Shown: positions 11,639-22,100 of the stretch, one piece after another
How positions within the stretch are numbered: position 1 is the stretch's first letter
How the letters are laid out: each line of letters begins with the position of its first letter
NCBI RefSeq assembly: GCF_000204055.1
Contig: NW_006768803.1
Location: forward strand, 351,607 to 415,606
Length of the DNA: 64,000 nucleotides
Origin: Melampsora larici-populina 98AG31
Taxonomy: Eukaryota > Basidiomycota > Pucciniomycetes > Pucciniales > Melampsoraceae
Direction of reading: 5' to 3'
Notes under the pieces: model-generated
Seen by the model: the letters and a program-made list of their open reading frames with translations, nothing else
Database searches by the model: none
Told to the model about the DNA's origin: nothing
Program-made: the position numbers and the translations under genes

Positions 11639-11679
11639 TACCAATACCATACTCCTCCTCCTGATTTAATCAACCCTCA
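11174..11679 (+). pseudogene. gene B, 5' part of exon 1 (cut by retrotransposon)
   Basis: The ATG at 11174 starts a signal peptide and about 150 codons that are almost identical to gene A. The frame is then interrupted at 11679 by the end of an LTR. The rest of exon 1 resumes at 27656. On both sides the codons match gene A (I-N-P-Q before the break, D-L-L-T-N after it), and the frame would be continuous without the element and one copy of the target duplication. As it stands, the frame runs into the LTR and stops at 11840-11842. This gives a 222-residue product with a signal peptide and an LTR-coded tail ending K-T-G-L-F-G. Confidence 0.9.
11675..11679. repeat. target-site duplication CCTCA (left)
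   Basis: CCTCA immediately precedes the TG that opens the left LTR. The identical pentamer follows the CA that closes the right LTR at 27651-27655. Five-bp duplications are usual for Ty3/Gypsy integrases. Confidence 0.95.
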
Positions 11680-11999
11680 TGTGAGGGTTGGGTACTCAGT
11701 TGAGGACTCAAGGCTCACTAGATGGCTAAGGAAGGTTTGCAATTTTAATAATTATCTTTTAGATTTCAATTATAAAGTAATTACAATTGGAAATTTAAGA
11801 AAGAAAAGAAAGGGGGGAGAGAAGACTGGTCTGTTTGGATAAATCCAGACAGACTACAGTTAAATGACTCCTGAAAAGGAGATTTTAAATATAATTATAA
11901 TTAATTATTTTGTTATTGGGGACTTTATCTTCCTTCAAACCTCTATTGACAGTATGAAGAGTGAGGTCTAGATCACTACACTGGTTGTTCTTATGGTCA
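11680..11999 (-). repeat. left (3') LTR, truncated
   Basis: Matches the first 320 bp or so of the right LTR, apart from a diverged patch at 11905-11937. The match stops after CTTATGGTCAC at about 11996, where pol sequence begins. In element orientation the LTR keeps its terminal third and lacks about 680 bp of the inner (U3) part, together with any polypurine tract. Confidence 0.88.
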
Positions 12000-14574
12000 C
12001 CATAACTTGCGTATCTCTTTGTTTTATTATGTGTGAGAAAATCTTTTCTCCTTCAGTTTCAAACCTGATAGGGGTTTTCTTGGGTATTTCCCTGTTGGGG
12101 AATTTGCTCTTGTCAGAAGCGTGAAACTTCTTTATTAATGAGATTGGAAATACAGGATGTTTTCTCCCAAATTCCTCTGTCAATGCTACTTCTACTGCAT
12201 TGCTTCCATGGAATTTTAATATCACAAAAGGTCCAACAAATTGATCTTGAAGTTTCTTGGGTCCTTGAAGATTATTAAAGTTTGTAGTGGAGAGTAGAAC
12301 TTGTTCTCCTACTACAAACTTAGGTTCTTTATGAGTCTTGTTCCATCTCTCTTGGTTATAAGTTACGGACTCTTCAATACATTGGGCTGCTCGAGCTCTT
12401 GCTTTACCAAGCATATCAAAGAAACTCAAAGAAGTTGGATGAAATTCAACATTTTTATTCTTAATCTGGTCTTTTGGTAATCTAGGACAATAACCTCTTT
12501 CTACTTCAAAAGGTTTCTTCCCTGTTGTGCTATGTATGCTGCTATTATATGCTAATTCTAGGGCTGGTAGTAATGTATGCCAGTCATGTGTATGTCCATC
12601 TTTATCTGTGTAGCAGAGTCCTTCAGTACAATATCTCCTGATGATTTCAGTTAAGGTACTAATATTCCTTTCACTGAGGCCATCAGTCTGTGGGTGGTAT
12701 GCAGTGGAAAGAGCTAATGTTGTTCCAATAAGTGTATGCAGACTTTTCCAAAATTCAGAAGTAAACTTTGGATCTCTGTCACTGATGATGATTCGTGGCA
12801 GTCCTACATCACTTATTATCCTTTCCCAGAATAGTAATGCAATGTCCATTGCTGTTGCTTCTTTGTAGCATGGTAAGAACCTTTGTCTTTTTGAAAATCT
12901 GTCTACNNNNNNNNNNNNNNNNNNNNNNNNNNNNNNNNNNNNNNNNNNNNNNNNNNNNNNNNNNNNNNNNNNNNNNNNNNNNNNNNNNNNNNNNNNNNNN
13001 NNNNNNNNNNNNNNNNNNNNNNNNNNNNNNNNNNNNNNNNNNNNNNNNNNNNNNNNNNNNNNNNNNNNNNNNNNNNNNNNNNNNNNNNNNNNNNNNNNNN
13101 NNNNNNNNNNNNNNNNNNNNNNNNNNNNNNNNNNNNNNNNNNNNNNNNNNNNNNNNNNNNNNNNNNNNNNNNNNNNNNNNNNNNNNNNNNNNNNNNNNNN
13201 NNNNNNNNNNNNNNNNNNNNNNNNNNNNNNNNNNNNNNNNNNNNNNNNNNNNNNNNNNNNNNNNNNNNNNNNNNNNNNNNNNNNNNNNNNNNNNNNNNNN
13301 NNNNNNNNNNNNNNNNNNNNNNNNNNNNNNNNNNNNNNNNNNNNNNNNNNNNNNNNNNNNNNNNNNNNNNNNNNNNNNNNNNNNNNNNNNNNNNNNNNNN
13401 NNNNNNNNNNNNNNNNNNNNNNNNNNNNNNNNNNNNNNNNNNNNNNNNNNNNNNNNNNNNNNNNNNNNNNNNNNNNNNNNNNNNNNNNNNNNNNNNNNNN
13501 NNNNNNNNNNNNNNNNNNNNNNNNNNNNNNNNNNNCATTGTTATGGAACTTTCCTGGTCTATGTGTAATTGTCATAAATGGTTTATACTCTTGTATTGCC
13601 ATCATCCATCTCAACATATGTCTACTTGGAGATTTGAGATTTGTCAGAGACCTTACTCCAGTACAATCTGTTATTACTTCAAAGTAACTACCATCAAGGT
13701 AGTAGTGTAATTTTTCTAAGGCCCACACTAGTGCTAAGGCTTCTAGTTGTGGCGAAGAATATCTGGTTTCAGTGTCTGTCAATTTTCTGGATATAAAAAC
13801 AATTGGCCCTTCCTTTGGTTTTCCGTCAATTATCTGTGTCTGATGGAGTGCTGCGCCTAAACCTTCAATTGATGCGTCTACGTAAAGTTTAAAAGGTTTC
13901 TCGAAATCAGGGTGAAACAAGATTGGTGCTGTTGTAAGTATTTGTTTTATTTTATTCACTGCATCAATTCTTTCTTTTGTCATTTCAAAAACTACGCCTT
14001 TAGCATAAAGTTTGTATAGGCTACGCGTAATGATTCCAAAGTTTGGAATGTGAGCTCTGTAGTAGCTTGTAAATCCTAAAAATGAACTCAGTTCTTGTTT
14101 ATCTTTTGGACAAGGTTTTTGTAGGACTGCTGCTACAGAGTTTTGGTCTACTGCTACCCATAGTCCTGATACACGATGGCCTAGGGCTTTACATTCTTCA
14201 AAACCAAAATGGCATTTCTTTAAAGATATGGTCATACCCATGGCTTTGGCTCTTATCAATACTTTTTCCATTGCTTCTAGATGTTCTTTCCATGTAGTGT
14301 GAAAAACTATGATATCATCAATATATACCTTGAGCCATCCTTCCCTTAATTCTTTTGAAAATTCTGTATCCATCATTCTTTGAAAGAAAGCTGGAGCATT
14401 TTTGATTCCAAAAGGCATCCTTATATATTCAAAAATTCCCAAATGACAAATGATTCTGAGAAATTTCCTGCTACATATTTCCATGATGTTCTGGTGGAAT
14501 CCTTTCATTATATCCATTAGAGTAATATGTTTTGCATTAAAAAGGTTAGTCAAGGATTGGTCTATTCTTGGCAA
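11968..14574 (-). CDS. pol: Gypsy pol: reverse transcriptase, RNase H, integrase (broken, with gap)
   Basis: From high to low coordinates: RT palm with F-G-I-K-N-A-P and Y-I-D-D-I-I-V-F near 14320; RNase H with L-Y-V-D-A-S and S-P-Q-L-E-A-L-A-L-V-W-A-L; a 629-bp N gap; integrase core with I-S-D-R-D-P-K-F-T-S, a Y-H-P-Q-T-D-G motif and the downstream Glu in L-S-E-R-N; then a GPY/F module (F-V-G-P-F). The first integrase Asp falls in the gap. The upstream RT start lies in the preceding frame (14604-19118), so there is a one-base frame change near 14645. The C-terminus begins what resembles a chromodomain (E-G-E-K-I-F-S-H) but ends after about a dozen residues in LTR-derived codons. The copy is degraded and inactive as assembled. 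Confidence 0.9.
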   Translation of the reverse strand: MPRIDQSLTNLFNAKHITLMDIMKGFHQNIMEICSRKFLRIICHLGIFEYIRMPFGIKNAPAFFQRMMDTEFSKELREGWLKVYIDDIIVFHTTWKEHLEAMEKVLIRAKAMGMTISLKKCHFGFEECKALGHRVSGLWVAVDQNSVAAVLQKPCPKDKQELSSFLGFTSYYRAHIPNFGIITRSLYKLYAKGVVFEMTKERIDAVNKIKQILTTAPILFHPDFEKPFKLYVDASIEGLGAALHQTQIIDGKPKEGPIVFISRKLTDTETRYSSPQLEALALVWALEKLHYYLDGSYFEVITDCTGVRSLTNLKSPSRHMLRWMMAIQEYKPFMTITHRPGKFHNNXXXXXXXXXXXXXXXXXXXXXXXXXXXXXXXXXXXXXXXXXXXXXXXXXXXXXXXXXXXXXXXXXXXXXXXXXXXXXXXXXXXXXXXXXXXXXXXXXXXXXXXXXXXXXXXXXXXXXXXXXXXXXXXXXXXXXXXXXXXXXXXXXXXXXXXXXXXXXXXXXXXXXXXXXXXXXXXXXXXXXXXXXXXXXXXXXXXXXXXXXXXXXXXXXXVDRFSKRQRFLPCYKEATAMDIALLFWERIISDVGLPRIIISDRDPKFTSEFWKSLHTLIGTTLALSTAYHPQTDGLSERNISTLTEIIRRYCTEGLCYTDKDGHTHDWHTLLPALELAYNSSIHSTTGKKPFEVERGYCPRLPKDQIKNKNVEFHPTSLSFFDMLGKARARAAQCIEESVTYNQERWNKTHKEPKFVVGEQVLLSTTNFNNLQGPKKLQDQFVGPFVILKFHGSNAVEVALTEEFGRKHPVFPISLIKKFHASDKSKFPNREIPKKTPIRFETEGEKIFSHIIKQRDTQVMVTIRTTSVVI
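12907..13535. other. assembly gap (629 N)
   Basis: Undetermined bases within pol, between RNase H and the integrase core. The frame is open on both sides. The true length is unknown. Confidence 1.
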
Positions 14575-14603
14575 GGGATATCTATCAGGCTTGGTGTACT
14601 GGT

Positions 14604-17600
14604 TTAGAGCACGAAAATCTCCGCAAAGTCTAGATTTATCATTGTGCCTGCTATTAGAACAGGTGAATTTATATCAACTTCCTCATCACTACCCACTTTT
14701 CGTATTACACCCATCTTAAGTAATTCTTCAATGTGTTTTTCTATTTCTTTTCTACTTCTTGGGCTAGCTGGATATGCACCTTTCCTTAGGATGGGTGGGT
14801 AAGGTTTGTCTATTGTGAGTTCTATTTTCACCGGATGGTTCTTAATAACTCCTAGAGGTTGTTCTCCCAAACCAAATTGATCTTTGTATTTAATGACCAT
14901 TTGAATTATATCTTCTTTCTGACTGTGGGTAAGATTGGGTCCAAATTCCGCTTCTAATATTTTTTCTCGAAGTTGTTTAATGTCTTCACTTGTTGGAGAT
15001 TTTATTGTAATCTCCGGTTTAATTGATAAAATTTCTTTATGTTGCATTAAAGCAAATTTAATACTTTTGTTATTATTACCAATAGTAAAATACTTTCCCT
15101 TACTATGAAATATATCAAACCCATATTGGCTTAAGTTTTCTGCACCCAATATGAAGTACTTGTTGTTTGCATTTTCCATTACTACAAATTCAGCATTTAT
15201 TCTAATTGATTGTTTAACATGTGGGAATATCACAGGTAGGCTAATTACGCCTAAAGCATGTAGTTTACTACCAACTCCGGAGAATTTCACGTGACTACTG
15301 GGCATGATTCTTTCTTGCCAGTCTGGTACAATTTCAGATAAAAAATGTTTTCCCACAATTGAGCATGATGCTCCGCTGTCCAGTAGCATTGGTACTTTAC
15401 AATTGTTTACTAATGCTCTAGCCATTGCATGATGTCCTAGTGTATGTGCCATTCCATCTGCTGGTTTGGATTTCAGTAGTCTTGCATCAATTGTATTCCC
15501 CATCTGCATGTCATCTTGCCATGAATGAGGTACATCCGCCTCAGCTTGTAATATATTGATGTCTTTCTCATTATCCTCATGAGTATCAATCATGCAGACA
15601 TTCTGTTGCTGTTGATTTTGGTGATTTTCTCCTTCACTGTCTGAACTTGAGTCTCCTGAAAGTTGTCCTCCGTGAAAGTCAAATTCGTCATTCATATTAT
15701 CACTTTCCTCAGTGTCTTCTTCAATCACATTTATCTTTTTATCTTTACATCCTCTCCACTGATGTTTTGGATCTTTGCTGCCACAGTTTGGGCATGCTCT
15801 AAAAGGTTTCTTGTCTGATGTACTTGGTTGAACTCTTGTACTAGAGGGGCCTTGCATTTTATCATCCTTAAAAGTGTTTCTATTCTCACTAAAAGGTCTC
15901 CGTGGTCTATTTAAGTATCTTTTCTTTGTGATGATGGTTGTATTTTCAAAAATATCTTTGAACACCATTAGAAACATATCCCACTCGTATGGAGTAGAGA
16001 GTTGGCTTTTGATTGCATTTCTAGCATCACCATCAACTTTATTCAAGATCTTATTTACTATTCTGTCCTCTGAAGAATCTGGATCAAAAGCTGAGATTCT
16101 CTTCTTTTGTTTCAAAGACCATGCCGTGGGATCTGTGTGTATATTGGCATCAAATTTGTCTTTTATAAATAAATCTTCCATGTTATTTTTCCAAACATTA
16201 TTGCCAAATCTCTTATGAATTTCTTCTTTCCACTCATCCCAAGTCATGGAACCTCTAGTTTTACGTTTGTCCATGTACCATTGTCCCGCTGTTCCTGTGA
16301 AAGCTGTTGCTAGATGGCTTACAACAACAAGAGGGTCCATTTTTAGGGTAATGATCAAATCATCACACCAGTCAATGTAATCATTATGATTATATTCACC
16401 GTCTCCGCTAATTTTTTTCCAATCTTTACCTGTAGGCCAAAGTTTAGTCAATGCTTTAGTTAAGTTATCTTCTCTAGCAGATTCTGTTATACCCGTGTGA
16501 GCAGTACTTTCCCTCATAAATGTTCTTTCACGAGGTGGAAGGGTTTCTTCCCGTACATCAGTTCTTTCACGCATTGTTGGGCTCTGAAAGCCTCTATGCA
16601 CTGGTGTAGGTTCTACGTAACTTACTGCTCTTTCTCTTGGTTCCGCTGTGGCTAGTCTGAATCTGGCTTCTCCTCTGAGTGATGGATCAACTCTTGGGTT
16701 CTCTTCAAAAGGTGAGTTGAGATGTCTGTTGTGTACATTTGGACTTGTTTGATTTATTGGGATAGGAGTATTATTAATGTTACTCCTCACATCAGGTTTG
16801 AGTTCTTGAATGATTGACAGCCTTGCTTCATTGGCATTGTTATCCATTTGTGTTAGTTGTTGTTGTATTTCAACATTCTTTTCCAATATTTTATTATTCA
16901 ATAATACTTGTTGTCTCAGCATTTGGTCTGAAAAAGATTTAATTTGTATTTCTTGTTGTCTCAATAATTCTGTTTTCAATTGTTCATGATTATCTTTCAT
17001 ATTTTCTTGTAATGCGTGGTAAGATTTCATCATACTACTTTCAAATTGTTGTTGTTGTATGTTTAAGTTTTCACGAATTTTTGTGATATTTGTATCCTCT
17101 TTTATCTCGCCAATTGTTGAACTTACATGGCTTTTGTGCTTCACAAATTTATTGAGCAATTCCTCAATTTTATTATAGGGGTCTTTAATTGGTAGTTTAA
17201 GTTGTTTATCTACTTTAGCCTCTAGTTGCTTCATTGAGTTTTTTATTTCTCCAAGATCACATATTATTGCATCACTTGTTTCTCTGATAGTTTGTTTATC
17301 TTCACTCCTTTCTTGATACATTTTATTTATTGTCTCATGGAAACTTTTATCATAACTGTTAAGTTTTGTGGACAATTTCTTCTCATTTTCTGATATTCTC
17401 GTGGCAATTTGACTAGCTAAATTGGTCATTTGCTTTATCATGCTTTGTTCTGAAGGTTTCAATCCTGGATCTTCAACTATTTTGTTTAATGTACTTTTAA
17501 TTTGTAGTACTAAAGCTTGAGTCTTATTTAGACTATACATTGGTGTCACATCTTCAGTTTGTATTCCAGTCTCTCCTTTTTTTATATTGTCACTTGTATT

Positions 17601-19118
17601 TGATGTTGATGTACTGGATTGTTTAGTTTCAGAGGAAATAACTTCTTTTTGTTTACCTTTGTCTTTAGGTATTATTTCTGATTGAGTTAAATGTTTGTTT
17701 TCTTTGATTTCAACAATTTGTTCTCTGAATTTTTTTAATTCACTTAAGATATTATCATGCCTTGTTTTATTATTTTCTTTCTCATCAAGGTTATAAAAGG
17801 TATTTCTAACTTCTTCTATGTGTTCTTTTAATTCTGAGAACTTACTCATGATATCATCATAAGATGATTTCTGAAGTTGGCAATTTAGTTGAAATTCATT
17901 TACTCTCTCTCTCTCACTTTGCTCACATTGTTTTTTTAATAAACTTAAATCTGGTTGTAAATTTTCAACTCGTTGATAGATTGCATACGTTTTTCGTCTG
18001 ATAAGGTCATCTAAGTCTGATTGAGAAGTTGAAAGGGAAATAGAAGAAGAAATTTTTGATTTTAAATCTGAGACTAAATGCGACTGGTTGAACAGTCCTT
18101 GAGAGTCTAACTGGTCTAGCTCCTCTTCTTCCGATTTTAAAGATGTAGCATAGGAAGAGGGTAGGATGGAATGGTCCTTATCTAAAGGTTCACCAGTAAA
18201 GAGTGTATCAGTACTAAGAACTGATGGGTGATTGTGAAAGGATGAAGTGGGGGGAGGGAGTATACTTACTGTTCTCTCTCCTTCCCCTTCCCTTTCGAAT
18301 CCGGGTCTCGATCGTCCTTCTTCATCTTCTTGACTACTAGAATAATGTCGAGAAGATTCGAGGCGTTCTCCGCCATCTCCTCGATGTCGTCGTCGTGAGC
18401 TTGCTTGCGACGCTGGCTGGACGGTCCCGCTCGTGGATGCTCGAAGTACTCCATCGTGCAAGGGTTCACGTGGTAGGGATTGTACCCTGCCACCTCCTCG
18501 ACTCTCGTTTGATGGCGTCGGCCACCCATGAACTCCTCGAGTTCTCGGTGCGCCTCCTTCGCTGCACCCAAGATTTGGCAAAAACTTACGTTGTTGTTCG
18601 CTATGCGCGCCTCGTCCAAGTTCTGCTTTAGGTCCACAATTGCCTGACGTAGTCGGGCTTCCTCGGCTTGGTGCGTTTCCTGGTAAGATGGTTGCTGAGG
18701 AGGAGGTGGAGGTAAGTTCGGGTTGCTGACACCCGGGGTAGGTTGGTGTTGATAGACCGGGGAGGCTTGTGCTGGGTAATGCACTTGGGGATGATGGTGA
18801 TGGTACGGAGCCGGAGGGTACTGGGCCACAGGAGCTGCTAGGTTGGGCGGGTAGTTTGGTTGATAGTTGTAACCGGCTTGTTGCTATTGGGTCTGACGAA
18901 GTTAGAGATAGGATTTTTTTATTAATATCTCTTTCTTTAGCGAAATTGGCTACTAAAGTGGGATCCGGCTTACCTGAGGTTGGTAGTGGTTCGAATAACT
19001 CCACTGTTGACCTCCTCGTTGATCTTGAGCTTGGTTCTGTGGGTTGTTTGGGTTTTGCTGACCCTCGTGAGCTGGTTGAGCCGGCGTGGCTTGGTTGCCT
19101 TGAGCTTCTAGTAGACAT
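14604..19118 (-). CDS. gag: Gypsy gag, protease and start of reverse transcriptase
   Basis: A 1,504-codon frame. Residues about 290-830 are long alpha-helical coiled coil (Glu/Lys/Gln-rich heptads). The capsid-like region follows at about 880-1060 (A-G-Q-W-Y-M-D-K, W-D-E-W-K-E-E). A zinc-binding motif sits near residue 1107 (C-P-N-C, then six residues, H, four residues, C), and the aspartic protease near 1245 (L-L-D-S-G-A-S). The RT N-terminus follows (K-H-I-E-E-L-L-K-M-G-V-I), before the frame breaks at about 14645. The first 290 residues (19118-18250) are Ser/Pro-rich and look unlike protein-coding sequence. A second frame there looks much more real, so the true N-terminus is probably made from spliced exons (see 18270-25264). 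The ATG at 19118 is therefore doubtful. Confidence 0.85.
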   Translation of the reverse strand: MSTRSSRQPSHAGSTSSRGSAKPKQPTEPSSRSTRRSTVELFEPLPTSGKPDPTLVANFAKERDINKKILSLTSSDPIATSRLQLSTKLPAQPSSSCGPVPSGSVPSPSSPSALPSTSLPGLSTPTYPGCQQPELTSTSSSATILPGNAPSRGSPTTSGNCGPKAELGRGAHSEQQRKFLPNLGCSEGGAPRTRGVHGWPTPSNESRGGGRVQSLPREPLHDGVLRASTSGTVQPASQASSRRRHRGDGGERLESSRHYSSSQEDEEGRSRPGFEREGEGERTVSILPPPTSSFHNHPSVLSTDTLFTGEPLDKDHSILPSSYATSLKSEEEELDQLDSQGLFNQSHLVSDLKSKISSSISLSTSQSDLDDLIRRKTYAIYQRVENLQPDLSLLKKQCEQSERERVNEFQLNCQLQKSSYDDIMSKFSELKEHIEEVRNTFYNLDEKENNKTRHDNILSELKKFREQIVEIKENKHLTQSEIIPKDKGKQKEVISSETKQSSTSTSNTSDNIKKGETGIQTEDVTPMYSLNKTQALVLQIKSTLNKIVEDPGLKPSEQSMIKQMTNLASQIATRISENEKKLSTKLNSYDKSFHETINKMYQERSEDKQTIRETSDAIICDLGEIKNSMKQLEAKVDKQLKLPIKDPYNKIEELLNKFVKHKSHVSSTIGEIKEDTNITKIRENLNIQQQQFESSMMKSYHALQENMKDNHEQLKTELLRQQEIQIKSFSDQMLRQQVLLNNKILEKNVEIQQQLTQMDNNANEARLSIIQELKPDVRSNINNTPIPINQTSPNVHNRHLNSPFEENPRVDPSLRGEARFRLATAEPRERAVSYVEPTPVHRGFQSPTMRERTDVREETLPPRERTFMRESTAHTGITESAREDNLTKALTKLWPTGKDWKKISGDGEYNHNDYIDWCDDLIITLKMDPLVVVSHLATAFTGTAGQWYMDKRKTRGSMTWDEWKEEIHKRFGNNVWKNNMEDLFIKDKFDANIHTDPTAWSLKQKKRISAFDPDSSEDRIVNKILNKVDGDARNAIKSQLSTPYEWDMFLMVFKDIFENTTIITKKRYLNRPRRPFSENRNTFKDDKMQGPSSTRVQPSTSDKKPFRACPNCGSKDPKHQWRGCKDKKINVIEEDTEESDNMNDEFDFHGGQLSGDSSSDSEGENHQNQQQQNVCMIDTHEDNEKDINILQAEADVPHSWQDDMQMGNTIDARLLKSKPADGMAHTLGHHAMARALVNNCKVPMLLDSGASCSIVGKHFLSEIVPDWQERIMPSSHVKFSGVGSKLHALGVISLPVIFPHVKQSIRINAEFVVMENANNKYFILGAENLSQYGFDIFHSKGKYFTIGNNNKSIKFALMQHKEILSIKPEITIKSPTSEDIKQLREKILEAEFGPNLTHSQKEDIIQMVIKYKDQFGLGEQPLGVIKNHPVKIELTIDKPYPPILRKGAYPASPRSRKEIEKHIEELLKMGVIRKVGSDEEVDINSPVLIAGTMINLDFAEIFVL

Positions 19119-22100
19119 AGGGTTTATGATTTACGCGAATTATGATCGAATGTATGGAAGAAAGAGATAAGAAGAAGAAAAATTTTAAAAAATGAAAGAA
19201 ACGATAGAGGAGTTGTTATAGGAGAAATGATAAGACAGAAAATCACTTTATTAATGTTTTATGATTTTTCTTGTACTGGTTAAATATGTTTACTTACGAT
19301 TACTATGAGTTCCTCGATCTTGTTGTTGTTCTTGGGGAGCTTGTTGGTGATTCTGTGCTCGCTGATCGTGAGGTGGTCCAGATGGATGGTTGTGATTTCC
19401 TTGTTCTATTTCGGTCGGTAAGTTGGAGCATCCAACCTGGCGAGAGACTCCGTAGGAGACTTCAGAACGCCTTTGTTTCTTCCAACGAAGGCGCTGTTGA
19501 GGCGTTCTTCCGACTGTCATACAGGACTGTACGTACAGTCCTAGGACCAACCTACTCCTTCTCGGACCGGCAATGATCGATCTCAATCATGAGTTGTAAG
19601 CCGGTCCTTTGAAAAAGCCCGCTCACAGCTCTGGTCCGAATAAGCGGAGGAGCAAACGGATGCCAGTACATAGTGTTTCACTACCCGATCAGCGGACCGA
19701 GGTGGAGTAGACACTCACAATTTTCACTCCAATAACTTACAGCTACTCTCCCTTTTTTTAAAAAACCTCTACATAGAGAATTACTTCTCTCTGATCATCG
19801 CCATTCTTATTCATTGATTAATCAGAAGGATGCTCTTGCGTGAGCTTGTAGAAGTGTTACAGGCACCGGAATATGCAGTCATATATGCAAAATTGCATGT
19901 AGAAGATTTTATTCGATTCTGTCTGCTTGCTAGTGATGTCCTGAAAAGAGGAGAAAGAGGCCTTACTTTAACAAGTACAGAGCTTCCAGTGCAGTATATT
20001 TCATCTGCAATGCGTGTCAATATTCCACATGAAGCACTTGTACGGTTATGGAGGATTATGTTCCCAGTTCTACCACGTTGCTTCATTGTTCCAAAGGACT
20101 GTATCAAGAAATTAGGACTTCTGCCTTTGATGAAAACTCAGATACCTTTCTGTTTTCTCTTTCCACCAACACAACATTGTTACCATTGTGATCCTCACAA
20201 GCGCAAACCTCTTGCATTCAAGAAAGACCTCACACTCAATGGATACATGTACACTTTGAAAGGAGTCCTCCCAATCAAATCCATCTCTTTCTACTGTACA
20301 GGTGTGTTGATAATTTTAAATGAACAAATATGTCACATATATCATGGATAGCATCTTCTGATACTCTTTTCCCAGGATGCTTGACATATTTTAGACCATC
20401 ATATTATTCACGAAAAGGTGTCCGATACTTTTACACACCTTTGGAGGGGCGTGATATTAATGTATTTTTCAAGTACATAAACACTACTTTATGGAAAGAT
20501 CTCTAGCTGAGAATCTTCTTTAATCTATTTCAAGTACATAAACACTACTTTATGGAAAGATCTCTAGCTGAGAATCTTCTTTACAACCAAATGCTTGCTC
20601 AGTAGGTTCAATGCATCTATACTTATCCTTGAATGTACCACTGACAAAGAACATATCTTGACCCTTATATAGTGTTTCTATCTTCAACCTAGTCACCTCT
20701 TACAATCATACATATGTTGTAGACAAGGAATTGCTGCCATTCAAGGCAAATCAGGATTTTGGAGCATCAATGTCTGCTTCAGTTTGCAGTGATGGTCTTG
20801 CCCTGAGCATACTTTTATCACGTTTTGATAATCGACAAGCAAGAGTCAAAGTTCCAAATGGCGGCAATGATGCTGATCGATACTTAGGTGCAATGTCACA
20901 GCATTTGGACTGGATTGCTGCAGTTGGTTCTGATTATAGAGATCATGTTTGTGACAAATGTTTGTTGATCTTTGACAATAAAAGTCAGTACATTCTCCTA
21001 CATTTTTCAACAATCATTGTATTCTAACTTTGGGATCATTTGGATTTGATCATCATTAGGAATTAGAGCAGTTGTAACCAATGGTATCACAATTAGTCAT
21101 TCACGCTGCAGTGCATCAGCTGCACAACTCCAATTTATAGCTCAAAAGAATAATTTACCAGATCCTGAAGGTCCTTGCCTCAACATTCTTGATCACGTCC
21201 ATGACCGATTTTGCAAATTACACACACCTCTCCTAAAAGATCAATGTATTGCACAACCTTGCACCTCTACTCGTTTGCCTAGATCATATACTTGTGGTAA
21301 AGGTATTTGTTCAGAAGCTTTCAAGCAATTTGAACATAGGAAGGACGCAAATTTCTTGCTTGCTTCAAAATTGACTCGACCTGGGGCTAAACTTCCTGCC
21401 GATCCTTCTGTTCATCAAAATGTGTGGACCGCTGAGCTTGAAGATCTAGATATAATTCATGAACAGGATGAAGAAGATAGGTCTCATGAAATGGGACGTG
21501 ATGGAGGAGAGACTGAAACTCAGAGCAAGAAATCACCCCGTCTTTGTTTGTCACGGCGTCGAACTCACAATGATCAATTGATTGTGAGTCCATGTGGGAT
21601 CATCCTGGCACGTACTACTATGTTTAATGCTGAATCAGTCTCTGCAGTCAAGGTATGTGAATATTATATTACAAATTGATTGAATCCAAATATGTTTTAA
21701 CCTTATTCTTTTGTTTCAGCAATTCATTTTGGACACCTTTCCTCATGGTTTACCCGACGTAATTTTTTATGATAATGCGTGTCAGCTAGTTCACCACATC
21801 TGGAGCAGTGATGAGGACTATGAAACCTTCAAAAACACAGTTATTCCAGTGGATGCTTTTCACTTCTGTTCACACAAAGAAGACGATCAATTCTGTCAGC
21901 AGTTCACTAACCCCAATAACTTCCCTGAACTCAAAAAGGATGGCAAATGGGCTTTCAACTCTTCTGTTGCTGAGCTTAAAAACATCTGGTATGGAAAGTT
22001 CTCATCTATGTGTAGGTCAATGCATGCTATACGCTACAATTTTTTCTTAGAGGAAATGGTTAGGTTGATGAATATGTCTTTGGAGGAAAAACTTAAGGCA

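Noticed and set aside
18830..19118. ATG at 19118 as the true gag start
   Set aside because: The first 290 codons look out of frame in composition, while a spliced alternative frame is protein-like. Kept only as the nominal start.
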